A DNA stretch of 28,894 nt from Paraglomus occultum (GCA_910592205.1 CAJVPJ010000315.1:1-28894), one strand, 5' to 3'. Shown: positions 10,510-22,194, numbered from the stretch's first letter. Notes: a model not told the origin generated them from the sequence alone. Numbers and translations are program-made.

Positions 10510-12976
10510 TTAAAATTCCTTGTTTTCGATGAATCTGCTGATCATCTCTAATGCAGTAATCTTTTTGAGAGAATGAGTTAGAATTTGGTTCCCAACGGGT
10601 AAACAGACCAAAAAACCACGATCGCTTACCGGTTGATCCTTGGGCACTAGATGCCCTGCATTTAATATTATGGCTCTTGTCAAGTTCATGTGATTAACAA
10701 CGTATCCCACGACATGACCGTTCAGTCTCCAAATCTGGAGAACAATAGAAAATAGTATAGTAAGTAACGTTAAGTTAGCCTGGTTAATCTTACCCTTAAC
10801 GGTAAACCTTGTGTGTAGGGAAGAAAACCCGCAACGCTAGTCTATACGAGTACATGCTAACAATCATGTGGGAGAAACTCTTACTGGTGATACTTACTTT
10901 ACGTGGTTTCTTTCTAAATTCTTTTGCGCCATCAAACTTCAAATTATAAAGCCATTCCGTGTTCCCGCTGACTCCATCGCGAAAGTCCATGTTTCCTTGA
11001 TACAAAAGTACTTTGTAATGTTTAATTAATGTAGGGAATAGGTTTGCAGCCGATTTCATTATGTCACCCTGCGACAGTGATAATAATATTATAGTTGAAC
11101 TGTCAGAATACGCCACAAACATGTCTTTGAAAAATAACACACGAAACATGCCTGTAAAAGCCGAATGACATGAGTATCCTTGAAATAGGTTCTGTGGCCC
11201 ACGTTCAACGCTTGCTTCATATGTTTCGACTGCATGATAGTCTCCATTAGACTCCAATCATTCTGTACATCGAGTTTACGAACATCGTAAATATTGACAT
11301 GTCCGGTAACGTTGGCAAAATATTGGAACAGTTTATTGCGCGTATTTACTGCTCCTATAAAGTCGCGTCGTTTTATTTGGGCTATTGTTTGGGCAGCGTA
11401 GCGAAACAGTACGTACGAGTCATCAGACGAGATGAGGCCTGTACAAGCAAGAAGCGTTAAGCATAGGAACGTGTTACTACCCTTCAAACATAAAACGAGG
11501 TAAATGTACGTCACCTAGCTGATATGCATGCTGCCCATGTATTTTGACCTGTGATTCAGGATCAGTGAGGCCGTTACCTAAACAAAGTATGTAATATGAA
11601 TGCATGCGTACAAACTTAAATTGATCCAGAACAGGTCCTGTGATATCACACATACTTACCCACAGCTACTCCAGCAAGAGGAATTATCTTATTGTACGAT
11701 CCGTCTTTAATTAAGATTGTTCATATAACCAATTATTAGCATATTCACGTATGTTTATCCATTAAATATATACATGTGCAACCGATAACTCACCTCCCTT
11801 CATTTTTTTATTATATAAATGAATGGCATAGGCAAATGAAGGAACATACTTTCCAGCATAGCTTTCGCCTGTACAAAACAATCGACATCAATATTCAATT
11901 TTTAATTCACGTGGTTCAGATAACAAGCTGTACCATACCGGTAATGTACAGATCCGCGTTCCTCTGTTCAGGATATTTAGAGTAAAATTCATCCATAAAT
12001 ACCAACAAGTCTTTGGCAACACTTTTTTGATCAGTTACGTAGCCGTTAACATAACCACCAATAATGTCCTCTCCCGTTTTGCTCTTTGTCGCACGTTTTC
12101 CTCCACCCATTCCTATTATTTTTTGTGAGCTCATTTCATCATTTCTGTTCAATCTACTGGCATCTTCATCATCCAATTCCGTTTGTTCGTTCGCTTCTCC
12201 ATTTGCATGTTCATCTTGACCAACATACGACCACCCGGTTCCCACTGGTTGATCGATGAATAACATGCTGTATTTTTTGTTCCACGTGTATTCATGTCTT
12301 GTTAGGGTTAGATTGGGCATCACTCGTAATGGGCCCATCTGCATGAAGGCGTTGATGGTGTGTCAGTGGGATCATGACGAATGTGCGTCGAGTGCACAAT
12401 CAGAAAAGAATTTGTGTATTAAAAACCTCATAAAAAAGTCCAATCATTGAACTAGACCCTGGACCGCCTTGTAACCAACTAATAAAGAAACGATTTACAC
12501 AAATTGGTCAGCTGATTGTTCCCCAACAATTCTACAATACTTTTTAATTATGATTTATACCTAGACGGTTTACAAAGTCATAATTACTCACATTATTAAA
12601 GGTGGGTTATCTGTTTCCGGTTCTTGTGCGGGAAAGAACCAATAGAATCTTTGAAATGAGGAAAAAATTTACTTCAATAAAATACGCCGAAACTTTTGAA
12701 TAATACGATTCATTACAATCATATTTACAATCCTGCATCTTCTCGTGCTTGACCTCTTTCGAATGTTCTCACTTTGATGTATCCAGCGTAACTCTCTTTA
12801 ATGGGGATTTCGTTGTCTGCGTAAGGCAGGTTGCCAACAAGATGGTCTTTGGCGGTGAAATTATTGACGGGAATGTCTCTATTTCTGATATCATCGAATA
12901 GACTTTCAACATTCCATCCGTTTACTGGGAACAGTATTGAGAATATACACAATATTAATAAAAATAATCGGTTCAT
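10510..12976 (-). CDS. Secreted or vacuolar serine carboxypeptidase, S10 family, CPVL-like
   Basis: Eleven exons: 12976-12729, 12648-12592, 12478-12427, 12338-11939, 11868-11794, 11704-11660, 11577-11515, 11438-11152, 11068-10898, 10841-10794 and 10734-10510, giving 556 residues. Signal peptide MNRLFLLILCIFSILFPVNG. Family motifs in order: ESYAGYIKV, LFYWFFPAQ, LIIWLQGGPGSSSMIG, MLFIDQPVGTGWSYV, then nucleophile Ser255 in GESYAGKYVP, GNGLTDPE, Asp437 in LYQGNMD and His510 in NAGHLVP. The catalytic triad is complete. The enzyme would trim C-terminal residues from peptides in the vacuole/lysosome or outside the cell. Oddities: about 55 extra polar residues (roughly 159-214) after GTGWSYV, and a GC-AG intron between exons 8 and 9. 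The order of blocks fits vitellogenic-like carboxypeptidase rather than yeast CPY. Confidence 0.95.
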
Positions 12977-14552
12977 CTTGTATAGAAATCGATCCCGACA
13001 ATAACAGGGGAGACGTCGTTGGACGTTGAGATCTATTTATATTGTTCATTAAGATGCCCCACCTGCTTTACACGTTTATTTTGTGTTTCTACTTATTGTC
13101 GATTATAATATTAGTATTGGTATATTATACTTTAGAGAGTGCATTCCAGGGGAATGAATATTTCGGAGAATAGCGGCCCCCAAACACCCCATACAAATTT
13201 GGTATAACGATGATGATCCCCCGAATAGAAGTTGAGAGAACTAACAAGATCTAATTAGAAATTTTCACATCCAAAGACTAGTAAAAATGTTCTAAAGCGT
13301 AGACGATATAAAAACAAACCTTGGGTCTTTTACTTTTCTATGGGTTAACATAATAACAAATAAAAAAGGAACGGAAAAAAGAATGCCATGGAAAGCTTTC
13401 GTTTATGCCGATTCATACATAAATATTTAGCCAAATCTGTTGAACCACCCCCCGAAAAGTCATGAGACACAATATTTAAGTTACTCCAAAAATCAAGAAT
13501 AAAACCAATTAATATTAACGAGAATTTCTCTCTGTAAAAAATGGGTTGAACTTTAACAAGGAAAGCGTACTTACTGATTGGAGACATCAGTTTTAGGGTG
13601 AAGTTTATGCTATGCTAAATGTGTTATAATCATTAAATGACACCATTGGCAAACTACACAAGCCCATTACAAATAAAGAACGCGAATAAAAATGCGGTAG
13701 CATGTGCCAACGGAACCCATCCTGCCAAGTAGACCAATAAAATAAAATACCAGTTTAGAGAATGCATGCAGTTTGAAGTTGAGAAAAGTTGAGATGTTTC
13801 AAGGAATCCTCTGTTGCTGTCAAGCAATATTAATAAAACACGCGATCGCAAGTTGTCATCGTCCCAAGTGTAACGCATATTAATATGAATTGACATGTGT
13901 AAATGACTTTTAAGCTTTTAGCAACAAACAGGGTTTTCGAACAGTTTTAGTTTGTATGGTCACTATTATGTCATGTGATTCAATGATCGAATATGACTAA
14001 TGAGAGATCCTTTTATTAGTCAAGTAATTAGGTTGGGTTTGCTTATTCTGCTTCTCTGCCAAAACACGGAGGATTATTCATTCGAATTTGGGACGATTGA
14101 TGTCCTTTTAATATAGTGTTCGTCTATAGATAGACAATTTCGGATTATTAAGAAAAGAGTCTACGAATTCAAACCTCAAACACCCCGTAGCAAACAATGT
14201 CAGTTGTCAATATTATTAGTAAAACAAGTATCATTGTTGACACTTTGACTCGTTATTCTGCTGGCAAATTAATAGATGCGTAAATTTCAGAGTGTTATGA
14301 TATCGTCAACTTGATGAGAAGGAAGCAATTATTCATGTGACTTTATCTATTCAAGGCCGTCTAATTTCATTGGCTGATCATGCTCATTTCCTAAAGTTTG
14401 ACAATAGTAAAAAAATTCCAATCGACCGAAAGTCAATATAATACACTTTTTTGCGAGAAGAAATCAATTGAAGGACGGCATATGTCCATATAAGCTCGTC
14501 CGTCCATATCGGCATCAATTGACAGGAGATTGCTATATTACAGATACCATCC
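12977..14552. other. Intergenic region between divergent genes, 1.6 kb
   Basis: This separates the carboxypeptidase start (minus) from subunit e (plus), so it should hold both promoters. Minus-strand open frames at 13345-13587 and 13654-13896 are hydrophobic but lack convincing starts, splice sites or family matches. I see no RNA gene or repeat structure. Confidence 0.5.
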
Positions 14553-15334
14553 ATGGCTTCAACCACCCTTAAAGTATGTAATGAATGTTGATTAAATGCC
14601 GCTTCCCTGGAGATGAATAACGTGGTGGGGGGAGAGATAAGTTGACGGAAATAAATAGAGGCTGTGGGAGAAGCAACTGCATAATATGGAAGCAAGAAGA
14701 AATTATTGTTAGTAAAGTACGAAAATAACTCCCGTACGATTCCTATTATACCATCCTCTCCCACAGCCCCACTCCAAAACCCGTTCTCCAATATCTCGTT
14801 TCGCCAGCTAATCAATAGTCACTTGGCTTTTTTTTTTTTTAAACCGATTCATTCCCTAATTCAAATTTGACGTTTATCACTCAGGTAGCTCGTTGGTTTG
14901 CTCTCGGTTTTGGAATATCATATGGATATGTTCATCGACGTTCCCTAGAGAAAAACGAAGAAATTCAAAAAGCCTGGGCTGCTTACAAACATAAAGAGGA
15001 ACTTATTCAAAAGGCAAAGGCTGCTTACGCTGCGAAGCAGACGTCGCCGAGTCCCTTGGGCGGTGCGTATGTTTGAATTCATGGATGGGAAGGAAGAATT
15101 GGGACAAGAGACTGTGGTGGGAGTGCTATGACAAGTAGTTGAACGTGATAGTTCTTATGAGTTTCAGTGTAGTGGGAGGCGTTGCTGCAACCGTAATCGA
15201 TGCGATCATTATCTGAACACTCGTTCATTTGTTGCGTTTGCTTTCCAATCTCTTCAGTCATATCGAATCCGGAAGACCCCAACTTTGATCTCGATAAATA
15301 CGTTGCTGCTTATGAAGCCAAGCAAGGACACTAA
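14553..15334 (+). CDS. TIM11: Mitochondrial F1Fo ATP synthase subunit e
   Basis: Three exons: 14553-14573, 14885-15062 and 15258-15334, giving 91 residues, close to the family's usual 90-100. The first exon codes only MASTTLK. It was placed by its GTATGT donor and by phase, across a 311-nt intron that is long for this window. The single membrane helix near the N-terminus carries the GxxxG motif (LGFGISYGYVH) that mediates subunit e/g contact and ATP synthase dimerisation in the inner mitochondrial membrane. A basic, alanine-rich helix follows (EELIQKAKAAYAAKQ). The end NPEDPNFDLDKYVAAY matches the conserved subunit e C-terminus. The minus-strand open frame at 14384-14815 overlaps this gene's first exon and intron and looks spurious. 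Confidence 0.93.
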
Positions 15335-17362
15335 TGTGCCACATATGATAGCTTTACCTATTCGATTATGATTCTATCGAACATAGTAGACTTGACAGGA
15401 TAAGCTTAGTTGTTCAACGCGGTGTGCAAATATAACGGTAGCGTTTGTCGCTAACAAAATCGGACTATGTTTTGGATGTGAGATGTGATATTGGGTACGT
15501 AGAAGTGGGATGCTCTATACTGGCGTTGCAAGTTTACCGTGTTCATACGAGTATGTGTAAAGTATGCATGAATTTCATCGTAAACTTTATTACATCTTGG
15601 CTCTATATTCCACGTATTGTATTTTCGCTCTCGAATGGAGGCGATTGAACTGCCTGAGAACCTCATCTCGACGGTTGCCAAGCACTGAATAAACGAGTAT
15701 CTTGATGACCGTACAAGTTTAAAAGATCAAAGAGTTACTCATAGGATTCGCGTGAAATAAACATCCTGACGCTACTACTAAGTGAAACTGGTGGTGTGAA
15801 TTTAATCAACATTTAGAGCTATGTAATATGTAATATCAGTGAGAAATCTCAAGGATATTAGACAAACAGCTCTCCATATGCAAATATGCAATTCAATATA
15901 TTCCCAATAATCATATTTGCATAGCTTCCTTCACTATAATCTGATTCAGGATCTGCATGCGTTGAACCGACCCAATACGGCGCTCACAATTCGGAAGTGG
16001 AGTGCGCCTGTTCAATTGGTGGTCGAATGAGTCTTCAGTTTGATAATAAGTGTTAGTGAACGATTAACAATTATTATAGATAGCAGTCAACAGGTCAATG
16101 ACTCCTGATTGCAATCGGCATCTATCTCAGAGAACACGCAATTAGGGCTTCTCTCTCTTATGCAGATATTTCTCCTGCAAAGCATTTCTGTAATACAATG
16201 AAATGTAGCAAAAAACTCTTTCGACAGAACGGCATAACTTAGATAATCAACTACAGCATACCACTTAGTGCCCTATCCACAATATCGCAGAAATTTTTTC
16301 TAGTTTCCCCCATCACGATCCACTTCGCCTGAACAATTAGAAATGGTAAATAATAGATACATCACCTTATATTTGTTTTATTTGACTCGAAGCGTATTGA
16401 TTTGGACCCAATGGGACCAGCCATTATCGTCCCCGATAGACACTGCAAATGGATCACAGGCCAAGGACAATCTCGCAGGGCTTCCATACCCAAGAGCAGA
16501 GGACGAATCCCTGTTTTCCCAAGGATTCGGCGAACGTTATACGCTAATATCGTTTCTGATAGACATCAATACAAGTGGCTCTCGATATAAGAAAGTGATC
16601 GGGACCCCTAGCAAATTCCCTTTCATTCATATATATTAACATTAATGTCAGACTTTAATCCGTTTTGAATAGCACATAGTAACAGCCAAAACATCGCGGA
16701 CATCAAAGCTGATACACTAAAACCTGCGCCCAATACAGACACTGTGCACACTTCTAACCACCATTCCATAATAATTAAACAAATACTACTCACAATTGTC
16801 TTCTTTTACTTTTGCGTAGCATGGGGTACAATCGTGGTGGTTCACCATCATATTCATAAATTTGCTCTTAATGACTTGTACAGTATAATCAAGCTGATCG
16901 GGCCCTGTTTCACAGGGACGTGTTGCCGGCTAAATGAATTGTAGGCGCCATTCTTTGACTAATACTAAGCGTACTCTATATCGATATTAATATAATATTA
17001 ATATTAATTAATATTGCTTCGTATTTTGATCATTTTGACCAACCCAAAAATGGTAAAGGGGTGTCTCAAATTATTTTTAAGAAACTAAAACCATAAATTA
17101 AATGCACGCAAAAGCTAACAATAACCTATGACAATCCATACCGGGAAAGTAAACCCGCCTCCGCAATCGACATTTGTAGCAGGATTTGCTCGTTATTGGA
17201 CAATGGCCGAAGTTTACCCCCGATTTATTTACCGAATCTGTTATTTTTATTATTATAGACAGTTTTTTGCTGTGTTTCTAAGCCGCACCAGTATGAAAAA
17301 ATTATATTTAAGACGAATGCCGTTGGTGTTCGACCGTCTGCCCTTACTCCCAGCATTTAAAA
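15335..17362. other. Gene-poor stretch, 2 kb
   Basis: No gene could be assembled. Short protein-like pieces occur on plus: one ending in IELPENLISTVAKH (stop near 15672), one ending in LNRPNTALTIRKWSAPVQLVVE (about 15950-16029), and a locally GC-rich open frame at 16343-16639 (contains LPYPRAEDESLFSQGFGERY). A palindromic run of ATATTAAT type lies near 16983-17013. The last 200-300 bp should contain the PEX11 promoter. Confidence 0.4.
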
Positions 17363-18388
17363 ATGACTTTTATCGAAAAGAAAACGCCAGACGGCGACTC
17401 GGTAGTAGCGAATCCTGCAGTCATCGCTCTACCTGCCACTAATGGGACTGTCACAAAGGCTCCACAATTCAAGTCCGTTAGTCGTCCACCACCTTACGAG
17501 GTTCTTCGCCGTATGCTTCTCTTATCCGATGGAAGGGACAAAACGATGAAAATCGTGCAATACTTTACAAAAATAGTATTTTGGCTCTACCTATCGAACA
17601 ATAAATCCAAATATCCAACATTGCATGCAAGAAGTTCAGCATTGACATCTCAATTCTCGACTACCAGGAAAATCATTCGTCTATTCCACTTTCTTGAGCC
17701 CTACACTGATTTTCGAGAATATGTTATTGGGGTTCGGTCGCTGAATCCCAAGGCCCCTCCTTACGGGAAAGTAGCTCATTATTTGGGATTTGTAAATTCC
17801 GTTGCGGGAATGACGAACGATATACTTGACGATTTGTATTGTTTGGGGAAGATTGGAATATTAAGTAAAGAGACTGCTAAAAGAGTAGAGCCGATAGCTA
17901 TTGCTGTGTGGTTTGTTACCATTTGGTTGGATATTCATGAATTATTGTGGAATATGTGGCAGTTGAATAAAAAGATGGAGCGGGCGAAAGGAAGATGTCC
18001 GGAAGAAGAATGGAAGAAGATGGAAGAGAAGATGTTTTGGTTGAAACATGGGTTGGTTAAAATGTCGGCCGATCTCGGTTTTTGTGGTATGTCCTGGAGA
18101 CAATGAGGATAAGGAGATGGGACATGGAAAGAATGTTTTTGAACTCCTAACTATTAATTGACAATTCTAACTCTTAAATGTGCTCTCTCTTAGGATATGA
18201 TTTCTTTGAGTGTAACTTTTCCGAGGGATTTCAAGCAATTACTGGATTCACTTCTGGTGCCTTGAGTATGTGTTCTGGTTGTAGCTTTATCCGTTTGCTG
18301 GTTTGAAATTCATTCGATAACCTTTTTGCAATTTTCTTTAACATTAGGTTTCTATAAATTGTGGACCAGGATGTCAGAAAAATCTTAA
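17363..18388 (+). CDS. PEX11: Peroxisomal membrane elongation protein PEX11
   Basis: Three exons: 17363-18086, 18194-18265 and 18348-18388, giving 278 residues. A polar N-terminal extension of about 50 residues precedes the PEX11 domain. Family signatures are LLSDGRDKTMKIVQYFTKIVFWLYL, with the amphipathic helix thought to bend the peroxisome membrane, and FSTTRKIIRLFHFLEPY. Hydrophobic segments follow (YGKVAHYLGFVNSVAGM, IAIAVWFVTIWLDIHELLW), and the end is GFTSGALSFYKLWTRM. PEX11 proteins drive peroxisome elongation and division. The start is the first ATG that precedes the conserved region in frame. A longer overlapping frame at 17128-17442 shows no family features. Confidence 0.95.
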
Positions 18389-18855
18389 TTATATACATCT
18401 TTATGTACATTATAATTTATAATTAGAGCGTAAGAAAATATTTAAAGGCAACTGCCGGATGTCATACTAACTGTATAATGAACGAGATATAAAGTTATTT
18501 ACTGAAAACTAGAATGTAACAATAAATTAAGCCGTGTTTGGCTGAGAGAAAAAAATCGTCTTGCTAGTTTATACTTGGTTATTTTTTGCAGGAAAAAATG
18601 ATTCGGGCGACTGCAGAATGATTTCGTGATAATAAGGTTTGAGTATGAATCACGTGTCACAAATAGTTCCTGCTCTTGAAACAAGCTCCACCACTCATTA
18701 ATGCAAACATCATTGAAAATGGTAATTGCTTGTCAGATAGCAAAAAAACACGTCATTTGACTTTTTAATTGTACGTCAGAGTCTATTCAGGCACGGAAAC
18801 GCATCGTTCTAACCGTTTTTTTCAAAGTAACCGACGAATCTCCGGGGAAACCTAT

Positions 18856-19167
18856 TCAAAACAAGTGACAAAATTTATCTTTCTTCTTGCCAATTTTCTC
18901 TTCAAGAATCTCAATTATGCGGCCTAAGATATCTTTTGCATAGGTTAACTCATGGGTTCGGTTAACAGGTTGACTTTGTATCAAGAAGACATAATTGCGA
19001 ACAATCATTATACGGAAAGAAAGGTACGAGAGTGTTATTTCAATTCTTGGATGTTTAGAGTCGCCAAGCCAACGAATGAACATCGATCCTAACTCGTTTC
19101 TTACTGTTCCATATATTTGATACTTGAACGGTCTCTTCTGCCTTTTCTCTGTTTCCCGGGAATAAAA
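18856..19167 (-). CDS. Unassigned coding stretch, start broken or unresolved
   Basis: The open frame encodes a well-formed helical sequence (YGTVRNELGSMFIRWLGDSK, then IEITLSYLSFRIMIVRN and KDILGRIIEILEEKIGKKKD), ending at 18856. The only in-frame ATG is at 19083, inside the coherent region. A better start, ATG at about 19190 (MSYTSTDNFIPGKQRKG), is in another frame and would need a frame change near PGKQRKGR. No intron with acceptable sites explains it. Either this is a pseudogene with one indel or the upstream exon is missed. A coding-like stretch farther upstream (about 19240-19330, MFKGDVVTVINFRTKSFR) could be that exon. I do not recognise the family. Confidence 0.4.
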   Translation of the reverse strand, partial: FYSRETEKRQKRPFKYQIYGTVRNELGSMFIRWLGDSKHPRIEITLSYLSFRIMIVRNYVFLIQSQPVNRTHELTYAKDILGRIIEILEEKIGKKKDKFCHLF

Positions 19168-19339
19168 TTATCAGTTGAAGTGTAAGACATTATGTGTAAT
19201 TGATATCAAAGAGATTAAATGAGCTTTCCTACACCTCCGCCACATTCCACGTTTCAGTGGAAATTTCGCTAGATATTCGGAAGCTCTTTGTACGAAAGTT
19301 GATAACTGTCACTACATCTCCTTTAAACATGAAAATACT

Positions 19340-20700
19340 AGAATTATACTCTTTCAAAAAAGGGGGCATAGTTTATGCCATGCCATCCCACTCTAATAAT
19401 ATCACCAGACTGTTGGCTTTTCTACTGTATAAACATAAGATTAAAGATATTATATGTAATTTAAACATTTGCCACAATACTGTACATTCAATCATTATAT
19501 GCTCACATCCAACCTTCGACTTGAATAAATAAACGGATTATTTTGATTTCTGCTTGACCTCCTCCATCAGCCAAGCATCAAACACAATTTCGTTCATAAT
19601 TAGCAGACCCTTTTTTGCCATTCTCCAAATTTTCCGCAAACAATAATCTACTCCCTCAATCCAGCTTCAAACTCATTATGAATGATCCACCTAAATTCAA
19701 AATATAGAGTATATGAGGTTGGGAGATAGCAGCACTGAACAACCGCTAACGAGACAAAAGTATGTGAGTCAGCATACTTGGCGGAAAGGTGCAAACAGTC
19801 CTATGAAGCTGTACAAAGGAAAGCGCACGATAAAAGATTTCGTTCGCGAGTATAATCACTTAATTATTTACGCGTTGACAGTCGTGTAATACCGATCCAT
19901 ACCTTTTTCATACCAGTTTGCCATATACGGGTATAATTTGCTGCATCAAAAATTACATACTAATGTCACCACCTATAACGGCTGGATCTTAACAATTCTG
20001 ATTATACCAGACAAATTTTACTTTAGTAATTGTTTAGTATGCATCAATAAATGTAACCATAACTCAACTAATTTTTTTAATTAGTACTTAAAGAATTTCT
20101 GCCAAACATTCTGCTACAGATTCAGTGCATTGGAATTTCATTAACAGGATTGCGGGAGATTACAATTGTTGGTTGTGGTAGTAGCACTATTGATGATATT
20201 ATTTGTGAAGCAGGAAGTGGCTCCGTTGTTTAGACAACGCCAATGTTTTAGAACAAAATCATAGTGACAGCATAGAAGCTGATGAAGATAACGACTGCTG
20301 TATGATATAGAAAAGAAAGGATTATAATAATATGAAACTAACTCGCATTATGCAAACTTTATGTTGTTACACATAGAACAAACATTCTGATGAGTATTAG
20401 TGTAAACAATTCCATATCGGTCTCTCGTCTAAGTGTCTGAGCAAATTACTAGCTCATGGCAACTATGATAACATTCAATATGCTCAATATTGCGGCATTC
20501 TTTGGCATGTCATCCGCTCCGCTCGTGGTTCACCTGCAAGAAATATGCACTTTGTCTGAATAAAGTTGATACTTTTTAATCGTAAATTAGCCGTTGTAAG
20601 ACTAACGTTCAATCATTTCTCTTCTGCTCAGATTGACAATGCGTTTATCTGTACGCATTAGCTAAAGGCAACGCAAGCGAGTTCCGGTCGTCTTTGCACC
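19340..20700. other. Gene-poor stretch, 1.4 kb
   Basis: No gene assembled. One plus-strand open piece at about 20078-20235 reads as protein (LLQIQCIGISLTGLREITIV, then GCGSSTIDDIICEAGSGSVV, stop TAG). It could be an old gene fragment. Otherwise AT-rich DNA with stops in all frames. Confidence 0.4.
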
Positions 20701-21188
20701 TCATTGCACGTCGAGCATTCTCCCATTTTCAACACTGGAGCAATCGCCAATTTCTTTCTCTCCGACCAATTCACACGCTTTAATTATTTCGAAATCAAGC
20801 CCATCCATAAGTAAATGAGTGTCTCGACGTCTAAATTTTTCTGCGCTTTTTAACCACGGCTTGAAGTTACATTTCTGTTGAATTATTCATCAACCGGCAC
20901 AAGGCTACATACAAAAGTTGTATGCACGTGTTTTTCTCCAACCCAACTTTGCTAGCATATGACATTGCCAAAGTTATAGCGCCATGCGGATTTGACATGG
21001 TGTCGACGCACCTGGAAATAAGTAAATGAGCTTCCTCAAACAATGAGGAAAAATCATTGACAAGGCCATGATAACGTTCTAAGCCTACTTTGCGTTGAAA
21101 AGTTTTGGCGATATCGATAAAAAAAAAATCTTTCGGTTTCAGTCTCGCTAAAATATTCAAAGTACAATTTCGTGGTAACGTTGTGCAT
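20701..21188 (-). pseudogene. Frame-broken gene, unknown family
   Basis: Three overlapping minus-strand reading frames follow each other and together look like one protein. The first, from ATG 21188, runs MHNVTTKLYFEYFSETETER. A frame change at or near the poly-T run (about 21119-21130) leads into DIAKTFQRKVGLERYHGL and ASKVGLEKNTCIQLLYVALC. A second change near 20880 leads into NFKPWLKSAEKFRRRDTHLL and DFEIIKACELVGEKEIGD, ending at TGA 20701. Each switch goes to the next frame in the same direction. Introns of normal length do not fit, because only gaps under 40 nt would work. This suggests a pseudogene with two indels, or homopolymer errors in the assembly. No domain is recognised. Confidence 0.5.
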
Positions 21189-21472
21189 TTTGATAGTTTA
21201 GTTTATATATGAAAAATTAACAAGTTAAATAAAAAAAGCAATTCATGACAATAAAAAATTAGAATAGATAAATAGCCTTCAGGCGTGCCAGTGACCAAAC
21301 CACATTCCGTTATTGGGCTACAATAAGCTTTTATTTACGTAATGATCAATGAGTGGGGGTCATCTTATGTGGTTAATACAAGTAATGCTTTGTAGAACCA
21401 TTCACGTGATATGGCTAAAGGACACAAAAAATGTGGAAATTTTCATTTTTTTTGATCGCATATTCACGAGAC

Positions 21473-22194
21473 ATGTCGGACGGCGAAAAAAACGTGTGGA
21501 TAGCAGCCGGTACCCTTATTCATAGCAATGTGGCATTCTTTAATGGCTTTTCTCTGACCATCTGTATGCATTCTCAGGCGAAGGGGATTTTGACTGTGTC
21601 AAGGTATGTTACCAAAACTCGAATCAAATTATCAGCTAAATTAAAATTCCGTCACTCATCTCCACGTCAATGATAAGGAATATATCTCGTCGGGCGTTTC
21701 TGTAAATGCACAAGATGCTTTCGGATATAGTCCTCTTACCGCGGCAGTATCTTACAATCACATACAAATAGTCGAATATCTGTTGTCTCAAAGAGCAGAC
21801 ATCAATATTCGTGATATGGATGGTGACACACCGCTTTACGCGGCAGAAACTGTTGAGATGGCACAACTACTTTTAGCCCATGGCGCTGATCCGACAGTGA
21901 AGAATGCCGAAGGGAAGACGGTAGGTCTGATAAAATGTGTTAAAACATGGACAAGAACTTATGTTGTTAAAAGATTCGTTACCTCCAAACAAGCCCGCAG
22001 AAGTGACGTTTAATGAAGGATGGTTGGATGTGGCCGCTTTGCTAAGATCACGAACCGGCGAGACAACCCCCACCACGGTTAGTGAAAACGAGAATTTTGA
22101 TGAAAACGATCCTAATGAAGCAGGAGCTGACAATGATACGAATGAAGAAGATAACGCAGACGGTTATCACAATGTGCGCGGAGCATTGCGATAA
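21473..22194 (+). CDS. Small ankyrin-repeat protein (yeast YCR051W-like)
   Basis: Four exons: 21473-21509, 21578-21603, 21678-21924 and 22001-22194, giving 167 residues. MSDGEKNVWIAAGEGDFDCVKEY starts the repeats. Three ankyrin units follow with classic loops: VNAQDAFGYSPLTAAVSYNH, INIRDMDGDTPLYAAETVEM and LLAHGADPTVKNAEGKT. After the repeats come NEGWLDVAALLRSRTGE and an acidic, Asn/Asp/Glu-rich tail ending RGALR. Size and order match the short ankyrin protein YCR051W of budding yeast, whose role is poorly known. The last intron is the weakest part: a GTCTGA donor is needed to keep the conserved LLRSRTG frame, because the better-looking GTAGGT donor four bases earlier leads to a stop. An upstream in-frame ATG at 21431 is possible but adds residues that the family lacks. 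Confidence 0.85.

Noticed and set aside
12301-12312. Telomere-like GTTAGGGTTAGA
   Set aside because: It lies within a coding exon of the carboxypeptidase (encoding NLTLT) and is not repeated further.
13654-13896. Minus-strand hydrophobic frame (LAGWVPLAHATAFLFAF) faintly like a Pmp3/UPF0057 protein
   Set aside because: The Pmp3 first helix and the FFPP motif are missing, and no splice sites supply them.
14384-14815. 143-codon open frame on minus
   Set aside because: It lies antisense to exon 1 and the first intron of ATP synthase subunit e, with no family features.
17128-17442. Open frame overlapping the PEX11 start
   Set aside because: It is in a different frame from PEX11 and ends inside its first exon; the content is not protein-like in order.
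21901-22013. Ankyrin gene ending at an earlier stop through the GTAGGT donor
   Set aside because: That model discards the following conserved LLRSRTGE block and acidic tail, which stay open to 22194.
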